Assembly (NCBI GenBank): GCA_965231165.1 | Contig: OZ246421.1 | Span: 2,108,001-2,172,000, forward strand | Length of the DNA stretch: 64,000 nt | Direction of reading: 5' to 3' | Source of the DNA: Micavibrio_C sp965231165 | Lineage (GTDB): Bacteria > Pseudomonadota > Alphaproteobacteria > Micavibrionales > Micavibrionaceae | Shown: positions 40,073-48,466 of the stretch, piece by piece | Position numbering within the stretch: position 1 is the stretch's first letter | Layout of the letters: every line of letters starts with the position of its first letter | Notes under the pieces: generated by a model | The model's input: only the letters and a program-made list of their open reading frames with translations | Told to the model about the DNA's origin: nothing | Database searches by the model: none | Position numbers and translations under genes: made by a program

Positions 40073-42907
40073 GTGCAGTTTATTCAAGGCATTAACACCA
40101 AGCAGGTTTTGGCATACACGATGCTGCCGGGGGTCGTCCCGCGTCTTCGTGCATTTGCTGCTGATGGTTTTAGCTGGATAGCGAGCCTGATGGCCTCGAT
40201 TTATGCCGCTGTCGGACTGTTGCCGCCCACGCACCCCTACCTTAATCCGGCCAATAAAGGCCGCTTTGGCATGCGCCATGTGATGGTGGAAGCCGGGCGG
40301 CGTCTGAAATTCGACCGTCACCATATCGATCAGGTTATTATCTATTTCACGCTGCTGACCGGCGTTGTGCTGTTGCTGGGGCAGATTGCGCTGCTGGCTT
40401 TCGGCCTGACATTCGGTTCGGCTTTTGCGGGGCCGGGCTTCCTCGGTCTGTTTGTTACACCCGATCCGACCGAAGATGTGGCTTTCATGCTGCTCGACCG
40501 CGTGTTCGCGGTGCCTGACCTTTACGGTTCCCAGTTCGATCCGGCGATTGCCGGGATGACGCCGTTCAGTGTTGGCCTGCAGGCGCTTTTCCAGTTCTAC
40601 AGTCAGGCGATGCTGATCGTCGGTGTTTTTATCCTGCTTTATTATGCCGTTATTCTGGTTGCTGAAACGGCGCAGTCGGGCACACCTTTCGGCAAACGTT
40701 TTGATTCCGTCTGGGCGCCGATCCGTCTGGTGGTGGCGATTGGTCTGCTGGTGCCGGTCAATTACGGTTATAACAGTGCGCAGTATATCGTTCTTTATGC
40801 CGCGAAATTTGGCTCCAGTTTTGCAACCAATGCCTGGAATATTTACAATGACAGCGTGGCCGCTGCCGGGGCGGCGTGTACTCTCGGCGGTGCCAATAAC
40901 GCTGTCGGCTGGTGCGATGAGTCTTTGATTGCTACACCGCGTTCACAAGACGTTATGCATCTTGTGCAGTTTATGACGATTGTGCGCGCCTGTAAGGTTG
41001 CCTATGAAACGATCTACCGCAGTGAAACGCCGCCGCGTACTATCCGGCCTTACATTGTGCGCAAGACGGCCGCCGGACAGGAATTTCAGGAAATCACCGG
41101 GTTTGCTTCACCACCATGGATTACCGCGCTCGAATTTTATAATTACGAAGATATCCTGATCGTCTTCGGCCACCAAAGCGCCCTGCATACCAAGGCGACC
41201 GGGACGGTGCAGCCTTATTGCGGCGAGATCGTTGTGCCAACGACAGATGTAACGCAAGTTGGGCCGCAGGCTATTCAGGGCATGTATTACGCCATGGTTT
41301 TGGCGATGTGGGACGATGCGCGCATGGAAGAATTCGCACGTAAAGCGAATTCCATGAAGATCACGCAGTTCAGTCAGGAATTTGGCGGCCCTTGTTCCAA
41401 TCAGATCAGCGTCGGCGATGTCGGTGCTTGTCAGGCTGGCGGCGGTACGCCTGCATCGATTGGCGGGATTAGCGCGGAGTTCCCCAGCGCTGAATTCGGA
41501 CAGCAATTGAAGACGGCCTACTATATGACGTCGAATGCCATTCTTCTGGCAGGGCGGGCTGCGGCGATTGCGGCGACGGACTTTACCGTGACGGCGGAAA
41601 TGCGCGCGCGCGGCTGGGGTGGTGCTGGTATCTGGTACAACCAGATTGCTGAATGGAACGGTTCGCTGTTTTCGGCTGCGATCAATATTCCGACACCTAA
41701 AAACATGCCGTTGGTGATGAGAGAAGTCGAATCGCAAAAAAGCGGTACCGACCAGAACATGCCCGCGATTGAACGTTATGCTCCTTATCTGGCGACAAAA
41801 GACCGCGTCGGCGATATCAAGCTTGATCCGAATGAACGTCCGATTGCCGAGATGCTGTCAGATATTCACCAATACTGGCGTGGCAAGAACCCGACGGAAA
41901 AAACCGAGAACAAGGCCAGCGGTAACGTCTTCTTCGATACTTTAAGCGCTATTTTCGGTTTGAATGGCCTGTTTACAATCCGTGAAAATCCGACAACCCA
42001 TCCGATGGCGCAGCTTTCCGGCATTGGCCGCAGTATTGTTGAATCGGCCATTCGTAACCTGATGACGGCGATGGGGTTCTCATTCCTGGGCGGCTTTGTC
42101 GAGGTGCTTGATAAACAACAGGGCGGCGCCTTCCACGCCTTGAGCGGCATGTTTGTGACGCTGACGACGATTGGTCTTTCGATCGGCTTTATCCTCTATT
42201 ACATCTTGCCGTTCTTGCCGTTTATGTATTTCTTCTTTGCCGTCGGTTCGTGGGTGAAATCAATCTTTGAAGCCATGGTGGGTGTGCCGCTATGGGCGCT
42301 GGCGCACTTGCGTATTGATGGTCACGGTCTGCATGGCGATACGGCGCTCAATGGCTATTTCCTGATCTTCGAAATTTTTGTACGTCCGATTCTGACGGTG
42401 TTTGGCTTGCTTGCCAGTATGGCGATCTTCGCCGCTATGGTGAAGACGCTTAACGGTATCTTCCCGATGGTGACATCCAACCTGACCGGTTTTGATGCTG
42501 ACAGCCCGAAAGTCGCCGGTAAAATTTTGGGTATTGAATTCAAGCGCGCGATTATCGATGAATTCTTCTTTACGCTGATTTATACGGTGGTTGTTTATAT
42601 GATCGGGCTTTCATCGTTCAAGATGATCGATTTGGTGCCAAACAATATTCTGCGCTGGATGGGTCATGGCGTTCATACGTTCAGCGAAAGCTCTGAAGGC
42701 AGCGTACAGCAGCTTATGAACTATGCGTCTATTGGCGGTTCACAGTTGATGGGTCGTGTAGCCGGGGCGGCGACGGCGGGTGCGCGCGCTGCTGGTAACG
42801 TCGGCGGTCTACCGATCCGGGTTGGTTCGGACCTGATGGGAGGTAATTCTGCTGGTACGAACGCGAAGGGCGCGCCGGGCGCAAAACCACCTAGCGGCGA
42901 TGAGTGA
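40073..42907 (+). CDS. DotA/TraY family membrane protein, copy 1 of 4
   Basis: A 944-residue polytopic inner-membrane protein of the DotA (Legionella type IVB secretion) and TraY (IncI conjugation) family. The N-terminus YTMLPGVVPRLRAFA is followed by HPYLNPANKGRFGMRHV. Membrane segments lie near 88-112, 190-212 and 228-250, around AETAQSGTPFGKRFDSVWAPIRL. A long, probably periplasmic domain (about 270-570) contains GWGGAGIWYNQIAEWNG. A C-terminal membrane cluster (about 700-870) holds VGVPLWALAHLRIDG and GYFLIFEIFVRPIL. The tail is Gly/Ala-rich. The start is GTG 40073; no better start fits the paralogs. The family call is firm; the function here is unknown because no other secretion gene is visible. 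Confidence 0.88.
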   Translation: MQFIQGINTKQVLAYTMLPGVVPRLRAFAADGFSWIASLMASIYAAVGLLPPTHPYLNPANKGRFGMRHVMVEAGRRLKFDRHHIDQVIIYFTLLTGVVLLLGQIALLAFGLTFGSAFAGPGFLGLFVTPDPTEDVAFMLLDRVFAVPDLYGSQFDPAIAGMTPFSVGLQALFQFYSQAMLIVGVFILLYYAVILVAETAQSGTPFGKRFDSVWAPIRLVVAIGLLVPVNYGYNSAQYIVLYAAKFGSSFATNAWNIYNDSVAAAGAACTLGGANNAVGWCDESLIATPRSQDVMHLVQFMTIVRACKVAYETIYRSETPPRTIRPYIVRKTAAGQEFQEITGFASPPWITALEFYNYEDILIVFGHQSALHTKATGTVQPYCGEIVVPTTDVTQVGPQAIQGMYYAMVLAMWDDARMEEFARKANSMKITQFSQEFGGPCSNQISVGDVGACQAGGGTPASIGGISAEFPSAEFGQQLKTAYYMTSNAILLAGRAAAIAATDFTVTAEMRARGWGGAGIWYNQIAEWNGSLFSAAINIPTPKNMPLVMREVESQKSGTDQNMPAIERYAPYLATKDRVGDIKLDPNERPIAEMLSDIHQYWRGKNPTEKTENKASGNVFFDTLSAIFGLNGLFTIRENPTTHPMAQLSGIGRSIVESAIRNLMTAMGFSFLGGFVEVLDKQQGGAFHALSGMFVTLTTIGLSIGFILYYILPFLPFMYFFFAVGSWVKSIFEAMVGVPLWALAHLRIDGHGLHGDTALNGYFLIFEIFVRPILTVFGLLASMAIFAAMVKTLNGIFPMVTSNLTGFDADSPKVAGKILGIEFKRAIIDEFFFTLIYTVVVYMIGLSSFKMIDLVPNNILRWMGHGVHTFSESSEGSVQQLMNYASIGGSQLMGRVAGAATAGARAAGNVGGLPIRVGSDLMGGNSAGTNAKGAPGAKPPSGDE

Positions 42908-42952
42908 CCGTTTTCGCGGAGGAGCAGGAGGCACTGCTGAGGCAAAAAATTG

Positions 42953-45709
42953 ATGGCAAGGATAACCGCCGGAAAAATTATCAAGATTGCCGTGCTTCCG
43001 GGTATTATCCCCCGGACGCGCGATCTGATGTCCGGTGGGTTTGGCAATGTCTCTTTTTATATAGCGCAGCTTTTCAGGGCGGTGCGGTTGTTGCCCTTCG
43101 GGCATCCTTATCTTAGCCCCGCCAATTTCGGACGTTTCGGCATCAGTCATGTGACGGCAGAAGCCTGGCGCACCATCGTGCAGGGGCGCTGCCAGATGGA
43201 CCAGATTCTGATATTCCTGATGGTATTGCTCGGGATCGGTATTTTATTCGTACAGTTCTGTTTTCTGGGCGTGATGTTGTTCGTGCAGACGGCTGACGCC
43301 GCGAACCTGCTGCCTGCGGGCGGGTTTTTCAATACGCTCAATCCGACTGAAGATCTGGCCTTTATCCTGATGGATTCCGTTTTCGGCCTGCCTGATTTTT
43401 TTGGTTCGTGCGTGGCGCAGGGGATTGAGTGTTTCGTCGATAATCCCAATCCGCATCCGGCCATGCCTTATCCGTTGCCCTACCATGAAGGGTTGAGGGC
43501 GATGCTGATGGTTTACAGTATCGGCCTTCTGACGATTGCGATGATTATTTTCTCTTATTTCGTTGTGACCGTTCTGATTGAAACCGCCGAGCACGGTACG
43601 CCGTTTGGTAAGCGCTTCAATCATTTGTGGGCACCCATTCGTATGGTGATGGCGCTGGCGTTGCTGATCCCGATCGCTAACGGCCTGAACGCTGCGCAGT
43701 ATCTCGTTATGTATGCGGCCAAATGGGGCTCCGGTTTTGCGACGACCGGGTGGAATTTGTTCCTGACCGAAGCGACAGGGGCGGCCACGGGTGCCACCTT
43801 GCTGGGTGACGTTCAGAACCTGATCGCCATACCGAACTCACCGCCTGTCAATATTTTCCTTGAATTTGCGACGGTGGTTGCCGCTTGCAAGGTGGGTGAT
43901 GCCTCTGACGTCGATCCGCGCGATGTACAGGCCTATGTCGTTTTTCCCGATCAGGTGGGACCGGCCAGTCGTGCCAATCTGGTCGGACTGAGTTATATAG
44001 ATGCTTACACACGCAGTAATTACGGCGATATTCATTACATATTCGGCGTGTATGGGGAAGACCAGAACGGGCGTCCCTTGTATGGCGATTATCCGGGACA
44101 GGTAAAACCGGTATGCGGCGAACTTGTCTTGCAGGTCACTGACGTCGATGACGCCAACTCACCCGGTTCCCAGTATATATTGTCTGAATATCACAGGCTG
44201 GTCACAGTGATGTGGGATGATATTCGAGGCGCTGGATCCTGGGGTACGGGGATGACCATCCGCGAGATGGGGTATGGTTTCGTCAGACGAAAATTTTCGA
44301 AGGATATTCGCTGGACGCCCACGGACATCGCCGATCCGCAAGATCCTAATTATCCGGAAGCCACAGTGATGGATCTGACTAACGCGCGTGCGTTCTACGC
44401 GCTGGAGATTGACCGTATTATTTTGACGGGCATTATTTTACAAATTGCCAGCCCGGCCTGGGCGCAGATGCTGGACTACGGTTGGGCAGGCGCGGGTATC
44501 TGGTATAACAATGTTGCCCGGCTGAACGGGACACTTCTTGACGCGGCGCATGCGCTGCCATCGCCTATAAAATATCCGGAAGCGATGGAATATGTCGCCA
44601 AGCAGCGCGGCATGTTCAAGCAAGCGGGCACGGGACCGGAGCGTTTCAAGCCGGAGCTGGCGAACGGCAAGCGGATTAATTTTGATCCGCCAAAATTGGG
44701 CATTATGGCGCAGACCCTTTATTACGCGCAGATATCGTGGGACAGTGCCTACACGGATGTTCCGGCAGGCGGGGCCAACCCATTTATTGATTCCATGAAT
44801 GCGATTTTCGGTACGGAGGGCCTGTTCGAGCTTTCCAAGAATACAGATACTCATCCGTTGGCGGCGCTGGTTGCCATGGGTAAGGGACTGATGGATTCCG
44901 CCATTCGCAATCTGGGCGCGGCGGCGGCCTCCGGTCTTGCCGGCGGCTTTGCCAATTTCTTCAAAGGACTGGAGCCGTTGGGCAAGCCCTTGCAGGCTGC
45001 CAGCGCCTTTACCATGCAAGTGGCCATGATTACGTTATCGATCGGGTTTCTGCTCTTTTATGTGCTGCCTTTTATCCCGTTCCTTTATTTCTTCTTTGCC
45101 GTCGGCGGTTGGGTAAAAGGGATATTCGAATCCATGGTCGCCGTACCGCTATGGGCACTGGCCCACATCCGTATCGACGGTGAAAGTATGCCGGGCGATG
45201 CCGCGAAGCCTGGCTATTTTATGCTTTTCGAAATTTTCCTGCGCCCGATTCTGATTGTCTTCGGCATGCTGGCCGCGATTACGATTTATGCGGCACAGGT
45301 CAAGATCCTGAACGAGATCTGGCCACTGGTGACATCGAACATCACCGGTTTCAATACGACAACGGCCAAGACGATTGCGCCGGGGGAAGTGGGTAGTTTG
45401 ACCTATTACCGCGGGGTTCTTGATAAATTCTTCTATACGGTCATATATGCGGTCGTCGTTTACATGATGGGCATGGCATCGTTCAAGTTGATTGATATGC
45501 TGCCTGCTAATATCCTGCGCTGGCTGGGTTCGGATGCAGGCGGCTTTAGCGATCAGAACAGCAACGGCCCTGAAGGGTTGATGATGAGAATGAATATGGG
45601 TACCCAGATGGTCACTAACAGTGTTGGTTCGGTGGGCGGATCGCTGGGCGGTTTGGGTAGACAGGGTATATCCGCGATCAAGGGACCATCGGCCGGTCCC
45701 GGGAATTGA
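42953..45709 (+). CDS. DotA/TraY family membrane protein, copy 2 of 4
   Basis: A 918-residue paralog of the preceding gene. It has the same order of signatures: VLPGIIPRTRDLM at the N-terminus, HPYLSPANFGRFGISHV, NPTEDLAFILMDSVFGLPD, IETAEHGTPFGKRFNHLWAPIRM, GWAGAGIWYNNVARLNG, VAVPLWALAHIRIDG and GYFMLFEIFLRPIL. The large periplasmic domain differs most from copy 1, including several insertions, which suggests different binding partners. ATG 42953 follows GAGG at ten bases; a TTG codon just before is less likely. The gap to copy 1 is 45 bases and to copy 3 is 18 bases, so all four are probably one transcript. Confidence 0.88.
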   Translation: MARITAGKIIKIAVLPGIIPRTRDLMSGGFGNVSFYIAQLFRAVRLLPFGHPYLSPANFGRFGISHVTAEAWRTIVQGRCQMDQILIFLMVLLGIGILFVQFCFLGVMLFVQTADAANLLPAGGFFNTLNPTEDLAFILMDSVFGLPDFFGSCVAQGIECFVDNPNPHPAMPYPLPYHEGLRAMLMVYSIGLLTIAMIIFSYFVVTVLIETAEHGTPFGKRFNHLWAPIRMVMALALLIPIANGLNAAQYLVMYAAKWGSGFATTGWNLFLTEATGAATGATLLGDVQNLIAIPNSPPVNIFLEFATVVAACKVGDASDVDPRDVQAYVVFPDQVGPASRANLVGLSYIDAYTRSNYGDIHYIFGVYGEDQNGRPLYGDYPGQVKPVCGELVLQVTDVDDANSPGSQYILSEYHRLVTVMWDDIRGAGSWGTGMTIREMGYGFVRRKFSKDIRWTPTDIADPQDPNYPEATVMDLTNARAFYALEIDRIILTGIILQIASPAWAQMLDYGWAGAGIWYNNVARLNGTLLDAAHALPSPIKYPEAMEYVAKQRGMFKQAGTGPERFKPELANGKRINFDPPKLGIMAQTLYYAQISWDSAYTDVPAGGANPFIDSMNAIFGTEGLFELSKNTDTHPLAALVAMGKGLMDSAIRNLGAAAASGLAGGFANFFKGLEPLGKPLQAASAFTMQVAMITLSIGFLLFYVLPFIPFLYFFFAVGGWVKGIFESMVAVPLWALAHIRIDGESMPGDAAKPGYFMLFEIFLRPILIVFGMLAAITIYAAQVKILNEIWPLVTSNITGFNTTTAKTIAPGEVGSLTYYRGVLDKFFYTVIYAVVVYMMGMASFKLIDMLPANILRWLGSDAGGFSDQNSNGPEGLMMRMNMGTQMVTNSVGSVGGSLGGLGRQGISAIKGPSAGPGN

Positions 45710-45727
45710 CAGGAATAGATAGCAGGC

Positions 45728-48466
45728 ATGAACGCAACGGCTAAAAGAGTTCTGAGCTATACCATGCTTCCGCAGGTGTCCCCGCGGATGCATAATCTGC
45801 TGGGTTCTGGGTTTTCATTCATTGCCTATCTGATCGCGCAAATTTTTTCTTCCGTGCGTCTGCTGCCCGCCAACCACCCGTATCTCTTACAGGGGAATGT
45901 CGGGCGTTTCAGTATCCGGCATACGGTTTTTGAGGCCTGGCGGCATCTGACCTTTGATTGGCGGCATATAGATCAGGTTCTGATCTTCTTTGTCATTCTG
46001 GGCGGACTTATTATCCTGGTTATGCAGGTTGCCTTGTTGTTTATAGGTATTTTCACGATGTCGTCGGCATTGGCCCTTAGTATGCCGGCTTATTTCGATA
46101 CGATGTTTATTACGCCCAATCCGCTGGATGATATTGCCTTTATCACTATGGATCGCGTTTTTGGCATTCCTGACCTGTTCAATTCCTGCGTGGCCATGGG
46201 TGTGCCTTGCTTTGCCGGGACACAGTATAATCCTGAGAACATTATCGTCGATCCGATGTTCCCGACTCCCTTTCATATCGCCTTCCACCAGTTTTTATCC
46301 GCTTACAGTTATGGCTTGATGTATGTCGCGGCGATTATCATCGTGTATTTCGTGATTACAGTGGTTGGCGAAACGGCACAGACAGGTACGCCGTTTGGTC
46401 AGCGTTTCAATCATGTGTGGGCGCCGTTGCGTCTGGTGGTGGCGCTGGGTCTGCTGATCCCGACGGCTTCCGGTCTTAACAGCGCCCAGTATATCGTGCT
46501 TTACGCGGCCAAGTTTGGTTCCAGTTTTGCGACCAATGGCTGGAACATGTTCCTGACCGGTGCGGGTTTGCCCGGGGGCGGCCTGACCATTCTCGGTACG
46601 CCGGATACGCTGGTGGGTATACCGGAGGCGCCGCCTGTCAATTCGCTGCTGGAATACGGCAGCAGTCTTGGGGCTTGCATTATCACGCAGAGATTTTTCT
46701 ATAACCGCGAGATAAAGGGTTATCTTGTCAATCCGTCAGGCATGAACGCCGCCGCCTCCCGGATCGATCTGGACACTGATCCGACCTACGATCAGGCGTT
46801 GGCGTTTTCGAATTACGGCGATCTCTATTTTGTTTTCGGCGAATACAAGGAAGAGGCAAACGGCCAGCCCTTCTATACGGGGCATCCGGCTTTTATCAAG
46901 CCGTGGTGCGGTGAAGTCGTGATGCAGATTACGGATGTCGCCGATGCATATTCGCCGGGATCGCGCGTGATTTTGGAACTGTATTATCTAGTTGTCGTCC
47001 AGCTTTTGTGGCAGGACGCCGTTTCCATAGCGCCCACATGGTCGACGACATTATCCTTAGGCGGTATTGGCAATAACGCTGTGCGCAAACATGTCGCCGG
47101 TTATCCTGGTCATGATACAACGATCAATGTTGCTGAAACGACTGATCTTGAAATCATGAGGATCGGTTATCAGGCCTATGTGGAAGCGGCCATCCAGATC
47201 GGCCTTAATATGCAACGGGCAGCGCCTTCATGGGCCGAGATGGATGATTACGGCTGGGCGGGTGCGGGTATCTGGTATAACAAAATTGCCGAGCTTAACG
47301 GGATGATGGTCGGTGCCGTGAACGCGTTGCCAATTGTGCGTTCTTTCCCCCAGACCATGGAAGACGTGAAAAAGGAACGGGAGAAATACGACCAGGACAT
47401 GTCCGGCCCCGAACGCTATATGCCGCGCCGTTCGGATGGCACAGAAATTACGCTGAAAGACACCACGCAATATAAAGAGGCGGAAGCCATGTACGCTGCC
47501 TACAAGGTGTGGGGCGATAAAATGTCAGTAGCCAAGCCGACCGGAAATATTTTCGTAGATGCCATTCACGCCTTCTTTGGTACCAAAGGCCTTTATAATA
47601 TGGCCAAGAATACAGATGTTCATCCGCTGGCGCAGCTTGTCGGGGTAGGTAAATCTCTGGTTGAAAGCTCGATCCGCAATCTGGGCGCGTCCGCTTTTGC
47701 CGGTCTTGCCGGCGGCCTTGCCAATATTATGGGCTTTCATAACGCTGGCAACTTCGCCAGCGTTGCCAGCAGTATCGTGTCAAAAATCGCTATGTTCGGC
47801 CTGACGGCCGGTTTCCTTCTGTTTTATGTCGTGCCCTTCATGCCGTTCCTGTATTTCTTCTTTGCGATGGGTGTCTGGGTCAAAACTATTCTTGAGGCCA
47901 TGGTGGGTGTGCCGTTATGGGCGCTGGCGCATTTGCGCATCGATGGCAACGGTTTGCCGGGATCTGCGGCCATGTCCGGTTATTATCTGATTTTCGAAGT
48001 GTTCCTGCGGCCCATATGCATTGTGTTCGGCCTGCTGGCAGCGGTCGCTATTTTTGGCGCGCAGGTAAAAATATTGCACCAGATATGGCCGCTGGTGACT
48101 TCAAACATGACAGGTTTTGAAGCTGATTCCCTGACGCCGCCTGCGCCCGATCAGCTGGGGGGGGTAATCTGGTTCCGTGGTTTGGTTGACCAGTTCTTCT
48201 TTACGCTGATTTATACATTTATAGTCTATATGATGGCCCTGGCATCGTTCAAGCTGATTGATCTGGTGCCTGATTATATCATGCGCTGGATGGGTAGCAG
48301 TGTCGCGACCTTCGGCGATATTTACAAAGACGAAGTGTCGGCCCTGCCGTCACGCGCTGCCATTGGTGTGGGTGCCGTGATGCAGCAGGTGGGGAGTGCC
48401 GCCAAGCAAGGCGGCGATGCCTTGAAACATGTGGCGGCTTCGGCCACAAAGGGTGGCGGTCAATGA
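45728..48466 (+). CDS. DotA/TraY family membrane protein, copy 3 of 4
   Basis: A 912-residue paralog. Signatures are YTMLPQVSPRMHNLL, HPYLLQGNVGRFSIRHTV, NPLDDIAFITMDRVFGIPDL, GETAQTGTPFGQRFNHVWAPLRLV, GWAGAGIWYNKIAELNG, HPLAQLVGVGKSLVESSIRNL, VGVPLWALAHLRIDGNGLPG and GYYLIFEVFLRPI. The N-terminus resembles copy 1 most closely (YTMLP). It ends in an Ala/Gly/Lys-rich tail. Its stop overlaps the start of copy 4 by four bases (ATGA), which indicates translational coupling. Confidence 0.88.
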   Translation: MNATAKRVLSYTMLPQVSPRMHNLLGSGFSFIAYLIAQIFSSVRLLPANHPYLLQGNVGRFSIRHTVFEAWRHLTFDWRHIDQVLIFFVILGGLIILVMQVALLFIGIFTMSSALALSMPAYFDTMFITPNPLDDIAFITMDRVFGIPDLFNSCVAMGVPCFAGTQYNPENIIVDPMFPTPFHIAFHQFLSAYSYGLMYVAAIIIVYFVITVVGETAQTGTPFGQRFNHVWAPLRLVVALGLLIPTASGLNSAQYIVLYAAKFGSSFATNGWNMFLTGAGLPGGGLTILGTPDTLVGIPEAPPVNSLLEYGSSLGACIITQRFFYNREIKGYLVNPSGMNAAASRIDLDTDPTYDQALAFSNYGDLYFVFGEYKEEANGQPFYTGHPAFIKPWCGEVVMQITDVADAYSPGSRVILELYYLVVVQLLWQDAVSIAPTWSTTLSLGGIGNNAVRKHVAGYPGHDTTINVAETTDLEIMRIGYQAYVEAAIQIGLNMQRAAPSWAEMDDYGWAGAGIWYNKIAELNGMMVGAVNALPIVRSFPQTMEDVKKEREKYDQDMSGPERYMPRRSDGTEITLKDTTQYKEAEAMYAAYKVWGDKMSVAKPTGNIFVDAIHAFFGTKGLYNMAKNTDVHPLAQLVGVGKSLVESSIRNLGASAFAGLAGGLANIMGFHNAGNFASVASSIVSKIAMFGLTAGFLLFYVVPFMPFLYFFFAMGVWVKTILEAMVGVPLWALAHLRIDGNGLPGSAAMSGYYLIFEVFLRPICIVFGLLAAVAIFGAQVKILHQIWPLVTSNMTGFEADSLTPPAPDQLGGVIWFRGLVDQFFFTLIYTFIVYMMALASFKLIDLVPDYIMRWMGSSVATFGDIYKDEVSALPSRAAIGVGAVMQQVGSAAKQGGDALKHVAASATKGGGQ